Assembly (NCBI RefSeq): GCF_001865575.2
Contig: NZ_CP017562.2
Coordinates: 434,001-498,000, forward strand
DNA from: Paraburkholderia sprentiae WSM5005
GTDB lineage: Bacteria; Pseudomonadota; Gammaproteobacteria; Burkholderiales; Burkholderiaceae
Direction: 5' to 3'
Length of the DNA stretch: 64,000 nt
Shown one piece after another: positions 52,541-62,329 of this stretch; position 1 is the first letter of the stretch, and every line of letters begins with the position of its first letter. The notes beneath the pieces were generated by a model. The model ran no database searches. It was not told the DNA's origin and saw nothing but the letters and a program-made list of their open reading frames with translations. The position numbers were made by a program, and so were the translations under genes.

Positions 52541-52690
52541 GCCGTCAAAACAGCGACGGACAGGCTTGGCAGCCTGATTGCTAAACCCGCACGCCTGCCC
52601 AGGCAGGTCGTGCGTCTGTCTCTGCACGTCCGTTTCCAATGGGCGGGCCGTGGCGGGGAGGCCTTCGGGCCTGCCGGTTTGGTTTAGCGC
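52541..52690 (+). ncRNA. Putative structured RNA leader with four hairpins
   Basis: Successive hairpins are CCGTC/GACGG (52542-52559), CAGGCT-TGGC-AGCCTG (52561-52576), a 12-bp stem CGCACGCCTGCC/GGCAGGTCGTGCG (52588-52614) and AGGCC-TTCG-GGCCT (52659-52672). A TATAAT lies seven bases before the first, and the hypothetical gene starts about 80 bp after the last. This is a strong candidate for a regulatory leader, sRNA or riboswitch-like element, or an RNA leader of a mobile-element type. No known family was assigned with confidence. Confidence 0.5.
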
Positions 52691-52769
52691 CGGTCTGCCA
52701 ACCTTGTCATCGTGCCCGCTCACCTACCTCTTTGTGTCCGGGCGATCCTCACGATAATCAGGACCGCGT

Positions 52770-53171
52770 ATGACAACACCCATCAAAAAGCCGCATTCTT
52801 CCGCCCGTCCCCCTGTAGACGCTCTCCAGTATGAACGGCTCGCGCTTGCCGCCTTCCATCTTTGCGACCGGCAGAGCCAGCAACTTCAACATCTGATTAC
52901 ACTTGCGACCTCGATGTTCAGGAGTCCTGCTGTGACAGTCGAGGAAAGACGCGACCAGCGGAACCTGCTGGAACTCATGATTCAGATCGGCGAGGACTAC
53001 CAGCGCATCAATGGCTGCGACCACGAACTGTTCACCGTGCTTGCGCTCGACGCCAAGGGGCTTCCCAATCGCCGACTGACACCTACGGACGCCGCAGCGC
53101 TTCTCGCTGATGCAGCGTGCGGCGCAAACGAGAAACTTGCGGCTGCGAGTGCCGCCGCGACGAAGCACTGA
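52770..53171 (+). CDS. Hypothetical protein downstream of the structured leader
   Basis: This 133-residue helical protein starts at ATG 52770, six bases after AGGA. It begins MTTPIKKPHSSARPPVDALQ and contains LCDRQSQQLQHLITLATSMF, EERRDQRNLLELMIQIGEDY. There is no signal peptide or membrane helix and no recognised domain. Together with the leader it could be a regulated small gene; a hairpin terminator separates it from the convergent YSC84 gene. Confidence 0.65.
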   Translation: MTTPIKKPHSSARPPVDALQYERLALAAFHLCDRQSQQLQHLITLATSMFRSPAVTVEERRDQRNLLELMIQIGEDYQRINGCDHELFTVLALDAKGLPNRRLTPTDAAALLADAACGANEKLAAASAAATKH

Positions 53172-53192
53172 CCGGCGTCGATTTCCTGTGGG

Positions 53193-53217
53193 CAAAGGCG
53201 GTTCAACGCCGCCTTTG
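53193..53217. terminator. Hairpin terminator between convergent genes
   Basis: CAAAGGCGG (53193-53201) and CCGCCTTTG (53209-53217) form a perfect stem with T residues inside the stem. A downstream T-run is lacking. Confidence 0.5.
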
Positions 53218-53247
53218 GGGTCAACCGCGATACAGGAAAAGCACCGC

Positions 53248-53838
53248 TCAAATAATCAACCGCGACACCTTCGTGCCTTGAAGCGACACGCCGGCCATCA
53301 AGCCGCCGTTGGTCAGCACGAACGCCTGCACCGGGCTCGTCGCGGTCGACGAATCGACCACGCCGTTCGCGCCGACCTTCAGCACGGCGACGGTCGCATC
53401 CGCGCCGACCGCCCAGCCCTGACTGTGCACGAATGTGTCGAGCGCTTCCTGGGTCATGAACAGAAACACGAGCGCCTTCGACTGTGCGCCGATCTGCAAT
53501 CCGAACGAGCCCGCGACGGTGCTGTAGTAGCCGACCGTGCGGCCGCCGACGCGCAGGGCCCCTTCGCCATATTGCGCACCGACCCAGAAACCGGCCGAGA
53601 TCACCGACGGAAACACGAGCACGCCGCGCGCATTCGCGACCAGTTCGCGCGAACCGTCGACGTTTTCATAGAGACGCGCGAGCGTCGAGTCGACGCCGGC
53701 GTTGATCGTGTCGCGCTTGCCGGCGTTGGCCGACGGCGATGCGTTCGAGGACGGCGAAGTCGTCGTGCAACCGGTGAGGCTCAGGCCTGCGACGGCCATT
53801 GCAGCGCTGCCGGTCATGATGAATTGTCGTCTGCGCAT
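53248..53838 (-). CDS. YSC84-domain lipoprotein
   Basis: The 196-residue product from ATG 53838 has a lipoprotein signal (GLSLTGC). Its Ysc84 (lipid-binding SYLF) domain includes INAGVDSTLARLYENVDGSR, ARGVLVFPSVISAGFWVGAQ, YGEGALRVGGRTVGYY, GSFGLQIGAQSKALVFLF and MTQEALDTFVHSQGWAVGAD. SYLF domains bind phosphoinositides in eukaryotes; bacterial lipoprotein members are of unknown role in the envelope. A TG-rich leader and AAGGAA upstream of the ATG support this start. Confidence 0.9.
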   Translation of the reverse strand: MRRRQFIMTGSAAMAVAGLSLTGCTTTSPSSNASPSANAGKRDTINAGVDSTLARLYENVDGSRELVANARGVLVFPSVISAGFWVGAQYGEGALRVGGRTVGYYSTVAGSFGLQIGAQSKALVFLFMTQEALDTFVHSQGWAVGADATVAVLKVGANGVVDSSTATSPVQAFVLTNGGLMAGVSLQGTKVSRLII

Positions 53839-54011
53839 GACTGTTTTTTCCTTTGCGTTTCTCACGCGTGTTGTACGTTATGAACGAGTGCGGCGAGTCG
53901 CCCGCCTTACTTTGTTCTGATTTGCACGCGAGAGGTTCCCTGCGCCGGGTATCGCAGCCAGGCAGGTGTCCACCGCCAAGGCTTTGCGGCGCTTTTCGTC
54001 ACACGTCGTCG

Positions 54012-55400
54012 CTACACGGTTGGGCGGATGTTCTGGTTGTGACAGAACAGATTGTGCGGATCGTAGCGGTTCTTCGCGGCGACGAGCCGTTCATAGTTGG
54101 GTCCATAGGCATCCGCGATTCGGCCGCCTTCTTCCTCCGTCATGAAGTTGACGTACACGCTGCCTAGCGCAAAGGGGCGCGACGCGTCGAAAAAGTCGCG
54201 CGCCCATGCGACGCAGCGCGTGTCGTCGCGCGCATCGTCCCAGCGGCCGTGCACGTTCATCGCGTATTGCGTCTCGCGGCTTGGGTAGGCGGTCGCGTCG
54301 ACCGCGACGCGCTGCGTTTGCGCGCCGATCAGCCCGAAGAAAATTTCGCATTGCGCGGACGGCAGCGTGTCGATCGCGCGGATCAGCGCGTCGATCAGAC
54401 CATCGTCGATGGTGGCGAGGTTGTGCGACTTCCAGTAATTGCGCGCGCCCGGCGCGAGCAGCGGATCGAAGGCCTGTTGCCACATTTCATAGGGCATTGG
54501 ACCAAGATGTTCGCCGAGCGGCTGGCCGAAGCCGCGCACGGCTTGCACCGCCGTTGGGCCGTTTTCCACCGGGCCGCTGTAGCACATCGCGAACACGAGC
54601 ACGGGTTTGCCGTGCACGTCGGGCGACAGGAACGGCAGCGGCGGGGCGAGCCGCGCCACGGCCCATACGGCCAGTTCGTCGGGCATTGCGGGCACCGCAT
54701 CGCGGTATTGGATGAGCGCTTCCCTGGCGTCGGCGAGCGGCAGCACGACGAGGCCGCCGTAGACGATCGGGCCGACCGCATGCAGCGCGAACTCGAACAG
54801 CGTGACGACGCCGAAATTGCCGCCGCCGCCGCGAATCGCCCAGAACAGATCGTCGTTTTCGGTGGCGCTCGCGTGGCGCAACGCGCCGTCCGCGGTGACG
54901 ATGTCCGCCGCGACGAGGTTGTCGATCGTCATGCCGTAGCGGCGGCTCAGCCAGCCGAAGCCGCCGCCGAGCGTCAGACCCGCGACGCCGGTCGTCGAGT
55001 TGATGCCGAGCGGCGTCGCAAGTCCGAAGGCCTGCGCTTCGTGATCGAGATCGTGCAGCGTCGCGCCGGGCTCGACGTAGGCGCGCTGCGCGTCGGGATC
55101 GATGCGCACCGATTTCATCGCGGACAGATCGAGCACGAGCCCGTCGTCGCACAGCGCGCTGCCGCCGATGTTGTGGCCGCCGCCACGAACTGCGAGCGGT
55201 AGGCCGTTGTCACGCGCGAAGGCGACGCCGCGGCGCACGTCGGCGACGCCCGCGCAGCGCAGGATCATCGCGGGAGAACGGTCGATCATCGCGTTCCAGA
55301 CGCTGCGTGCCGTATCGAAGCCCGACGTGTCGGGCAGCATAAGCTGGCCGCGCAAGCCGGATCTGAATTCGTCGACCGCGCTGCTGGAGATAGTAACCAT
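54012..55400 (-). CDS. FAD-binding oxidoreductase, berberine-bridge-enzyme type
   Basis: The 462-residue product starts at ATG 55400 after GAGG. It has the FAD_binding_4 domain with PLAVRGGGHNIGGSALCDDG (His for 8-alpha-FAD linkage), LATPLGINSTTGVAGLTLGG (the usual 6-S-cysteinyl Cys position is occupied by Ser/Thr, so FAD is probably singly linked), NDDLFWAIRGGGGNFGVVTL and the C-terminal BBE domain ending YDPHNLFCHNQNIRP. Such enzymes oxidise sugars, alcohols or alkaloid-like substrates with oxygen. The substrate is not readable. It is cytoplasmic and monocistronic. Confidence 0.93.
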   Translation of the reverse strand: MVTISSSAVDEFRSGLRGQLMLPDTSGFDTARSVWNAMIDRSPAMILRCAGVADVRRGVAFARDNGLPLAVRGGGHNIGGSALCDDGLVLDLSAMKSVRIDPDAQRAYVEPGATLHDLDHEAQAFGLATPLGINSTTGVAGLTLGGGFGWLSRRYGMTIDNLVAADIVTADGALRHASATENDDLFWAIRGGGGNFGVVTLFEFALHAVGPIVYGGLVVLPLADAREALIQYRDAVPAMPDELAVWAVARLAPPLPFLSPDVHGKPVLVFAMCYSGPVENGPTAVQAVRGFGQPLGEHLGPMPYEMWQQAFDPLLAPGARNYWKSHNLATIDDGLIDALIRAIDTLPSAQCEIFFGLIGAQTQRVAVDATAYPSRETQYAMNVHGRWDDARDDTRCVAWARDFFDASRPFALGSVYVNFMTEEEGGRIADAYGPNYERLVAAKNRYDPHNLFCHNQNIRPTV

Positions 55401-56402
55401 GATGTACCTCGTGGGAGAGGGGAAGGCGCTCGCAGAACACACCCGGCAGACCAAACTCGATGCGGGCGGTGAATGAAAGCGGATTGAGAGGTTCGGCTGC
55501 GTGCAGTAAACGGGGCGGCGCGTCGAAGTCAAACAGAGGTTTACCCGCGGCTTCGGGCGATCCCGCGCGGTGGCTCGCGCCACAGGCTTTTGCGGGCACG
55601 GCAACGACGATGCGCGGCTGTACCCGCCGACGATGGTGGAAATGCTTCGGAAAAAGCGCGCGCGCTGATGTGTTGGTTATCTGACGCGGTGGTGGTCGTG
55701 CCGCGACACTTTGCACGTGGCATGAGGATCGCGATCGCGTGCGCCCGTGGCGCGCGGTCGACGACTGTGCGAGGTAGCGCACATCGCAACAGCGATTTCC
55801 CGACGCATCGGCGCTGCGCAACGACGCGCAATGTCCCGCGCGCGCATATCGATAATTTTCATCGGATTGTCTATGGGATCGCTCGCATTGGGCTTTTCCA
55901 TTTTCATTTTTATGTGCGAATGGCCACATGAATAAAACTGCCGACCTGTAAATAGTCGGGATTCATCCGATAAAACCACATCTGTTTTCTATTTTTGTCG
56001 ATCAGATTGCATCGAGGGCGATAGTTTTCACCGCTGTCTGAACAATATCTATTAGCGGATTTGGCAGGCGTTCCGCCGATTAGCACTGTCTGGCAGGCCG
56101 TACCGGCAATATCGCATTGCGTGGTCTAACGCACGGTCGCGCGATTGCGCTGCGAATAACTTCAACCTCCATCAAACCTCGCTGTGCCGCTCCGACAATG
56201 ATGTGCGCGCACGGCCAGCCGATTCTCTCGAAGCACGCCAAATCGGACCGGGATTTTCCGCGAGAGAAGTGTTAGTGCGACCGCATTTTAAATTCGCATA
56301 AAGCGGAGCTGCGCGGAGGCTTTGAATTTTCGTTTTCTTGGCGAGTCGAGATTCGCTCGTTAATTGGACCGGTCGTTCTGTGGACGTAATCAGGAGAGTG
56401 AA
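55401..56402. other. 1-kb non-coding region before the repeat protein
   Basis: No frame here has a ribosome-binding site plus recognisable domain. The right half (55840-56400) is markedly AT-rich and should hold the promoter of the repeat protein gene. I see no terminator, IS end or tRNA. Confidence 0.55.
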
Positions 56403-58637
56403 ATGAAAAAGCAAAACGGGGACGCGTGGATATTGGGAACGCGACGGGCGGCTTTAGCGGTTGCGGTCAGTCTTTATGCAGCGATGGCGGGTGCGCAGAC
56501 GAATTCGGCAAGCACCGTCGCGCCGGCAACGAATTCGGGAGTGATGGTGCTCGCCGAGGTGGATGCGCACGGCGAGTGTCCGTGGAGCGGCAGGCCGGGC
56601 TGCACGCCGCAGGTGGGCGGGCTGTTCGGGTCGGGGGGTGGCTTCGGCGTCGCGGCCGCGGCGCTCGGCTCGACGGGGTCCACCGGATCGCCGTCGGGCA
56701 ACGGGACGTCGTCGACCGGCGCGGGCGCGAGCAGCGGTGGCGGAAATAGCTCGGCTAATTCTGGCCCGGGCGGGTTGGGCTCGGGCAATACCGGCGGCAA
56801 CAACGGCAAAGGCGGTTCCGGCGACAACGGTAACGGCGGTGCTGGTAGCGGTGGTGGCGGTGACGGATCGGGGAATGGCGGTACGGGTGGTACGGGTGGT
56901 ACGGGCGGCGGTGACGGCGGCGGTGATAACGGTGGGGACGGTGGTCATGGGCATGGCCACGGCGGCGATGGTGACGGCGATGGCGGTCACGGACATGGCC
57001 ACGGCGGCGATGGCGACGGTGACGGCGGTCATGGACATGGCCACGGTGGCGATGGCGACGGCGATGGCGGTCATGGGCATGGCCACGGCGGCGATGGTGA
57101 CGGCGATGGCGGTCATGGGCATGGCCACGGTGGCGATGGCGATGGCGGTCATGGACACGGCCACGGTGGTGATGGTGACGGCGATGGCGGTCATGGGCAT
57201 GGCCACGGTGGCGATGGTGACGGCGATGGCGGTCATGGACATGGCCACGGTGGCGATGGTGACGGCGATGGCGGTCATGGACATGGTCACAGTGGCGACG
57301 GTGACGGCGACGGCGGTCATGGTCATGGTGACGGCGGTCACGGTGACGGTGGACATGGCGATGGCGGCCACGGTGATGGTGGACATGGCGATGGCGGCCA
57401 CGGTGATGGTGGCCATGGCGATGGCGGCCACGGTGATGGTGGCCATGGCGATGGCGGCCACGGTGATGGTGGCCATGGCGATGGCGGCCACGGTGATGGT
57501 GGCCATGGCGATGGCGGTCATGGTGACGGCGGCCATGGCGATGGCGGGCACGGCGACGGTGGTCATGGCGATGGCGGGCACGGCGACGGTGGTCACGGCG
57601 ACGGCGGCCACGGTGACGGTGGTCATGGCGATGGCGGCCATGGTGACGGTGGTCACGGCGCCAGCGGTCATGGGGATGGCGGGCACGGCGACGGTGGTCA
57701 CGGCGATGGCGGCCACGGCGACGGCGGCCACGGCGACGGCGGCCACGGTGACGGTGGTCATGGCGATGGCGGCCATGGTGACGGTGGTCATGGCGATGGC
57801 GGCCATGGCGATGGCGGCCATGGTGACGGCGGCCATGGCGATGGTGGTCACGGTGACGGTGGCCATGGCGATGGCGGCCATGGTGACGGCGGCCATGGCG
57901 ATGGGGGCCATGGTGACGGTGGTCACGGCGCCAGCGGTCATGGTGATGGCGGTCACGGTGACGGCGGTCATGGCGATGGCGGCCACGGCGACAGTGGTCA
58001 CGGTGATGGCGGCCATGGTGACGGTGGTCATGGCGATGGTGGCCACGGTGACGGTGGTCACGGCGCCAGCGGTCATGGTGATGGCGGTCACGGTGACGGC
58101 GGTCATGGCGATGGCGGCCACGGCGACAGTGGTCACGGTGATGGCGGCCATGGTGACGGTGGTCATGGCGATGGTGGCCACGGTGACGGTGGTCACGGCG
58201 CCAGCGGCCATGGCGATGGCGGCCACGGTGACGGCGGTCATGGCGCCAGCGGCCATGGTGACGGTGGCCACGGTGATGGCGGACATGGCGACGGCGGTCA
58301 TGGTGATGGCGGCCGCGGTGACGGCGGCCACGGCGCCAGCGGCCATGGTGACGGTGGTCACGGTGACGGTGGTCACGGTGATGGCGGACATGGCGATGGC
58401 GGTCATGGAGCCAACGGTCGCGGCGATGGCGGCCATGGCGATGGCGGCCGCGGTGACGGCGGCCAAGGCAACGGCGGCCCGGGCAACGGCGGCCGCGGCG
58501 GCCGCGGCGGCTTCGGCGGCTTCGGTGGTCACGGCGGCTTCGGCGGCTTCGGCGGCCACGGAGGCTTCGGCGGCCATGGCGGCGGCTACGGTGGCGGTGG
58601 CTCCGGCAATGGCGGCCACGGCGGTGGCAACCACTAA
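56403..58637 (+). CDS. Secreted Gly/His/Asp repeat protein of unknown function
   Basis: This 744-residue protein starts at ATG 56403 (AGGAG six bases upstream). A signal peptide ends about AGA|QTNSA. Residues ~35-180 are Gly/Ser/Thr-rich with one CPWSGRPGC. Residues ~180-303 contain nine 14-residue repeats (HGHGHGGDGDGDGG), ~305-685 about 75 HGDGG pentapeptides with HGASG and HGDSG variants, and the tail has FGGFGGHGG and RGG elements. The DNA is a low-complexity tandem array. His and Asp are plausible metal ligands; Gly-rich FGG/RGG segments favour disordered or condensate-forming proteins. I know of no described family with this exact plan. Confidence 0.85.
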   Translation: MKKQNGDAWILGTRRAALAVAVSLYAAMAGAQTNSASTVAPATNSGVMVLAEVDAHGECPWSGRPGCTPQVGGLFGSGGGFGVAAAALGSTGSTGSPSGNGTSSTGAGASSGGGNSSANSGPGGLGSGNTGGNNGKGGSGDNGNGGAGSGGGGDGSGNGGTGGTGGTGGGDGGGDNGGDGGHGHGHGGDGDGDGGHGHGHGGDGDGDGGHGHGHGGDGDGDGGHGHGHGGDGDGDGGHGHGHGGDGDGGHGHGHGGDGDGDGGHGHGHGGDGDGDGGHGHGHGGDGDGDGGHGHGHSGDGDGDGGHGHGDGGHGDGGHGDGGHGDGGHGDGGHGDGGHGDGGHGDGGHGDGGHGDGGHGDGGHGDGGHGDGGHGDGGHGDGGHGDGGHGDGGHGDGGHGDGGHGDGGHGDGGHGDGGHGASGHGDGGHGDGGHGDGGHGDGGHGDGGHGDGGHGDGGHGDGGHGDGGHGDGGHGDGGHGDGGHGDGGHGDGGHGDGGHGDGGHGDGGHGASGHGDGGHGDGGHGDGGHGDSGHGDGGHGDGGHGDGGHGDGGHGASGHGDGGHGDGGHGDGGHGDSGHGDGGHGDGGHGDGGHGDGGHGASGHGDGGHGDGGHGASGHGDGGHGDGGHGDGGHGDGGRGDGGHGASGHGDGGHGDGGHGDGGHGDGGHGANGRGDGGHGDGGRGDGGQGNGGPGNGGRGGRGGFGGFGGHGGFGGFGGHGGFGGHGGGYGGGGSGNGGHGGGNH
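56941..57313 (+). repeat. 42-bp tandem repeat block (nine units)
   Basis: Each unit encodes HGHGHGGDGDGDGG; the fifth unit is six bases shorter and the ninth has HSG. The units differ at synonymous positions. Confidence 0.85.
57321..58460 (+). repeat. 15-bp tandem repeat block (about 75 units)
   Basis: Units encode HGDGG with scattered HGASG, HGDSG, RGDGG and HGANG variants. Codon choice alternates (GGC/GGT, CAC/CAT), so the array has partly diverged. Confidence 0.88.
57921..58190 (+). repeat. Exact 135-bp tandem duplication inside the array
   Basis: Bases 57921-58055 and 58056-58190 are identical, each made of nine pentapeptide units opening with HGASG. A further truncated copy begins at 58191. 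The identity shows a very recent expansion. Confidence 0.9.
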
Positions 58638-58830
58638 CGGGTGGCAGGAGTCCCGCGCGATGCGCGGGGCTCCCTCCGGACGCGGGGGCCGGTATCGCCC
58701 GGCCCCCACACCGAATCTCGTCGAGCGTCGCAGGCGATCAGTAGCAAAAGAAGTGGCACAAGACGCAGCAAAAACAGCCACCAAAAGCACACGCCACCAA
58801 ACGACAAAGCGGACGCCCACTACCGTCCAG

Positions 58831-59493
58831 TCAACTCCTCAACTCGATCACCCTCTCCTGCACCACAAGAAAAACCCGCTCCCCCGGCACGCGCCCCGTC
58901 TCACGCGCGCCTCCGGTAAAACTCCCGAACGCCGGCAGCACGCCTCGATCGATCCCAAAGCGAAAGCACGGCACGCGCACCGAATCGTTGCGCGTCGCGA
59001 TCCGGTAGACCGGATGCACATGCCCCGCGAGCACATACGCGTGATCGACCGCATGCGGGTGATGGCACAGCGCCCACGCCCCGATATGCCACGGCTCGCG
59101 CACTGACTCGATTTCCAACGTAGGCGGCAACGCACCCGCATGCCGATCGTGATTGCCTTCGACGAGCACCACGCTCATCGACGCATGCCGCGCGCGCCAC
59201 GCATGCAACGCATCGAGCGTGAGCGTCGACAGCGACTCGCGCGCGTGCAGCAGATCGCCGAGAAACACTAGCGTCGCCGGCTCGAACTCGCCGATCAAAC
59301 GATCGATCCGCAGCAGATTCTCCGCGGTCGAACCCATCGGTACCGGGATGCCGCGCGCGCGAAACACCGCATCCTTGCCGAAATGCGCATCGGCGATGAA
59401 AAGCGCACGCAACGCCGGATCGAAACACGCGCGCAAACTCGACAGCACGAGCGGTCGTCCGCCCAGGTCGATCGCAAGCGAGGTCGGCTTCAT
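58831..59493 (-). CDS. pdeM: Ligase-associated DNA damage response endonuclease PdeM (metallophosphoesterase)
   Basis: This 220-residue protein is a calcineurin-like metallophosphoesterase with the five metal motifs: [55 protein letters not shown] and [11 protein letters not shown], and the PdeM-specific [20 protein letters not shown]. Its ATG at 59493 overlaps the TGA of the Lhr-type helicase (ATGA), so the two are translated together. In many bacteria the pair lies with an ATP-dependent DNA ligase and exonuclease that are absent here. It acts in the cytoplasm on DNA ends. Confidence 0.93.
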   Translation of the reverse strand: MKPTSLAIDLGGRPLVLSSLRACFDPALRALFIADAHFGKDAVFRARGIPVPMGSTAENLLRIDRLIGEFEPATLVFLGDLLHARESLSTLTLDALHAWRARHASMSVVLVEGNHDRHAGALPPTLEIESVREPWHIGAWALCHHPHAVDHAYVLAGHVHPVYRIATRNDSVRVPCFRFGIDRGVLPAFGSFTGGARETGRVPGERVFLVVQERVIELRS

Positions 59494-62132
59494 CGCTGCG
59501 CCGCCTTTTCGAGCTCGGCGAGCATTCGCTCGACGCGATCCGCGAGCTTCTCGGTGCTGACCTTTTCGCGCAGACGTCCGACGATCAGCGGAAACGCGAA
59601 CGGCGTCGGCTTCTTCGGCCGCGTCAGCACGACGCGGCTCGCGTTCATTCGTTCGAGCGCAATGCAAATGCGCCGTACGTCGAGTTCCTGCAGCAGTACT
59701 TCGGTATCGGCCTGGCCGAGCAGCAGATTGCCGCGATCGTGCTGACGAAAGATCTCGTAGAAAAGCCCGCTCGACGCCTGCAATTGACGCGCGCTTTTCT
59801 GCTGTCCTGGATGCGCCTGGAACACGAGTCCTGACACTCGCGCAATCTCGCGAAAACGTCGCAAAGAGAGCTCGGACGAGTTGAGGCTCGCGAGAATGTC
59901 GTGATCGAGTTCTTCAGGTGAGAGCAGGCCATGCTGCAATTGCGCGTCCCAATCGAATGCCTGCGCGCACAGCAATTCGAAACCGTAGTCGTTCATCGAA
60001 ATCGAAAAGGTGCCGGGCTTGTCGCGCGCCACTCGCCACGCGAGCAACGCGCCGAGTCCGATATGCGCAGTGCGTCCCGCGAACGGATAGCAGAAGAAGT
60101 GGTGACCCTCGCGCGATTTCAGCAGCTCGACGACGAGCACGCCCGGCTCGGGCAGCGCCGACCACTTCTGCTGTAATTCGAGCAGCGGCCGTACCGCGCG
60201 CATTTCGGGTTCGTCGTAGATGCCGTTGGCGGCGCGCGCGAGCATCGTCAGCGTCGCGTCGGCGAGCTCGGACGAGAGCGGCATGCGGCTGCCAGCCCAT
60301 TGCGGCATCGCGCCACGCGACGAGCTCGCACGCCGCACCCACGCCGTCATGTCCTGCACGCGGATCAGTTCGAGCGCGCGGCCGCCGAAAGTAAACACAT
60401 CGCCGGGCTTGAGCCGCGAAATGAATGATTCCTCGATGGCACCAATGCGTCCGCCCGATAGGTACGCGACGTTCAAGGTGCCGTTCGCGACGATCGTGCC
60501 GATGTTGTTGCGATGCCGGCGCGCGAGATCGTTGCGCGGCACGCGGTACAGACCGTCGCTATCGCGCGCGACCCGATGGTAGTCGGGATACGCGCGCAGC
60601 GTTGCGCCGCCGCCTTCGACGAAACCCAGCGCCCAGTCGAACTCCTCCTGCTTCAGATCGCGATATGCATACGTATGCAGCGTTTCATCGTACAGCTCGC
60701 GCGCGTCGAAGCCACCGCCGATTGCAACGGTGACGAGATGCTGCACCAGCACGTCGAAGGGTTTTTGCGGCGTATCGCGACTTTCGATCTGCCGTTTGTC
60801 GACGGCTTCGCGCGCGGCCGCCGCTTCGATCAATTCGAGCGCGTGCGTCGGCACGATCGTCACGCGCGACGGCAAACCGGGCGCATGTCCGGAGCGGCCC
60901 GCGCGCTGCATCAAACGCGCGACGCCTTTCGGCGAGCCGATCTGGAAGACCCGTTCCACCGGCAGAAAATCGACGCCGAGATCCAGACTCGACGTACACA
61001 CGACCACCTTCAACGAGCCGTTCTTCAACCCACGTTCGACCCACTCGCGCACCTGTTGATCGAGCGAGCCGTGATGCAGCGCGATCGCGCCGGCCCATTG
61101 GGGACGCGCGTCGAGCAGCGCCTGATACCAGACCTCGCATTGCGAGCGGGTGTTCGTGAAGACCAGCGACGTGCGTGCTTCGTCGATCGCGCGCGCGACG
61201 GCATCGACCTGACGCATGCCCATATGGCCGCCCCACGGAAAGCGCTCGATCGTGTCGGGAATGATCGTGTCGACGATCAGCGCCTTCGGCAGCGCGCCAT
61301 GCACACTGACGCGCGGTGTCGCGACCGGGGCGAGCAGTACCTCGGTCGCGAACGACAGATTGCCGAGCGTCGCCGACAGCCCCCACACCTGCAAGCCAGG
61401 GCGCCAATGCGTGAGACGCGCGAGCGCGAGTTGTGTCTGCGTGCCGCGTTTATTGCCGAGCAATTCATGCCATTCGTCGACGATCACGAGCCGGACCTGA
61501 GCCAGTACTTCGCGCGCATCGGCGCGTGTCAGAATCAGCGTCAGACTCTCGGGTGTCGTGACGAGCGCGGACGGCATGCGCCGGTTCTGCCGCTCGCGTT
61601 CCGCGGCCGATGTATCGCCGGTCCGCAGACCGACATTCCACGGTACCGCGAGTTCGGCAGCGGAGCTTTGCAACGCGCGCGCGGTGTCGGCCGCAAGCGC
61701 GCGCATCGGCGTGATCCAAAGCACGGTCAGCGGTTCGGGATGCTTGCGCGGCGTCGACGATGCACTCGCGAACGCGGCGAGCGCGCCGAACCACACGGCC
61801 CAGGTTTTGCCGGCCCCGGTGCTTGCGTGCAGCACGCCGCTCGCGCCGGCGGCGATGTGGCGCCACACCTCGCGTTGAAACTCGAACGGTTGCCAACGGC
61901 GCGCGGCGAACCATGCGTCGAGTTTGTCCGCGAACGGGCGGCGCGCGTCATCGGGTGAATAGGAGGGGAACGGTAGCGGCTCGAAAGCGGGTTCGCGCGC
62001 ATCGAGCCGCGCCTGCTGCGCCTGGCTGCGCGTAATCCGACGCGGCCTCGGCGCGCGAACGCGCTCGTCGGCGGACGCCGGCGCGGCGGTGGGCTCGTTG
62101 GCGGGGTCGTCAGAACGGGCCGGCTCGGTCAT
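59490..62132 (-). CDS. Ligase-associated DNA damage response DEXH-box helicase (Lhr type)
   Basis: This 880-residue SF2 helicase starts at ATG 62132 (GGAG nine bases upstream). It shows a Pro/Ala-rich N-terminus, Q-motif region [15 protein letters not shown], Walker [17 protein letters not shown], motif Ia [26 protein letters not shown], Walker [16 protein letters not shown] and, in the second RecA domain, [20 protein letters not shown] and [16 protein letters not shown], then the Lhr core and DUF4910-like C-terminus. It unwinds DNA or RNA-DNA 3' to 5' during repair. It forms a two-gene operon with PdeM. Confidence 0.94.
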   Translation of the reverse strand: MTEPARSDDPANEPTAAPASADERVRAPRPRRITRSQAQQARLDAREPAFEPLPFPSYSPDDARRPFADKLDAWFAARRWQPFEFQREVWRHIAAGASGVLHASTGAGKTWAVWFGALAAFASASSTPRKHPEPLTVLWITPMRALAADTARALQSSAAELAVPWNVGLRTGDTSAAERERQNRRMPSALVTTPESLTLILTRADAREVLAQVRLVIVDEWHELLGNKRGTQTQLALARLTHWRPGLQVWGLSATLGNLSFATEVLLAPVATPRVSVHGALPKALIVDTIIPDTIERFPWGGHMGMRQVDAVARAIDEARTSLVFTNTRSQCEVWYQALLDARPQWAGAIALHHGSLDQQVREWVERGLKNGSLKVVVCTSSLDLGVDFLPVERVFQIGSPKGVARLMQRAGRSGHAPGLPSRVTIVPTHALELIEAAAAREAVDKRQIESRDTPQKPFDVLVQHLVTVAIGGGFDARELYDETLHTYAYRDLKQEEFDWALGFVEGGGATLRAYPDYHRVARDSDGLYRVPRNDLARRHRNNIGTIVANGTLNVAYLSGGRIGAIEESFISRLKPGDVFTFGGRALELIRVQDMTAWVRRASSSRGAMPQWAGSRMPLSSELADATLTMLARAANGIYDEPEMRAVRPLLELQQKWSALPEPGVLVVELLKSREGHHFFCYPFAGRTAHIGLGALLAWRVARDKPGTFSISMNDYGFELLCAQAFDWDAQLQHGLLSPEELDHDILASLNSSELSLRRFREIARVSGLVFQAHPGQQKSARQLQASSGLFYEIFRQHDRGNLLLGQADTEVLLQELDVRRICIALERMNASRVVLTRPKKPTPFAFPLIVGRLREKVSTEKLADRVERMLAELEKAAQR

Positions 62133-62329
62133 CGAAAGCGCTCCGGTCAATGGGTGTGGCGGATTCGCGTGCCGGCGACTGACGCCGGATGTTGATGTGG
62201 ACCGCCGTGTCGCGCGGCGGTTCGGCGACGTTCCCGATCGGTCGCAACGACCGGACCGGACGATACCTGGAGCCTCGGCCGACCTCCGATCCGTTACAAT
62301 CAATCGGACCACCTCACTGGAGATTCGCT

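Noticed and set aside
57321..58460. Possible CRISPR array
   Set aside because: Units are contiguous 15-bp coding repeats in frame with a signal-peptide protein; no spacers or cas genes.
56454..58820. Long minus-strand frame (about 788 codons) across the HGDGG array
   Set aside because: It is the antisense reading of a 15- and 42-bp repeat array without stops. It has no ribosome-binding site and the product is a low-complexity Ala/Thr/Met string.
56563..59106. Long plus-strand frame (about 847 codons) overlapping the same array in another phase
   Set aside because: It is the shifted reading of the repeats and runs past the true gene end into the next gene; no start signal or signal peptide.
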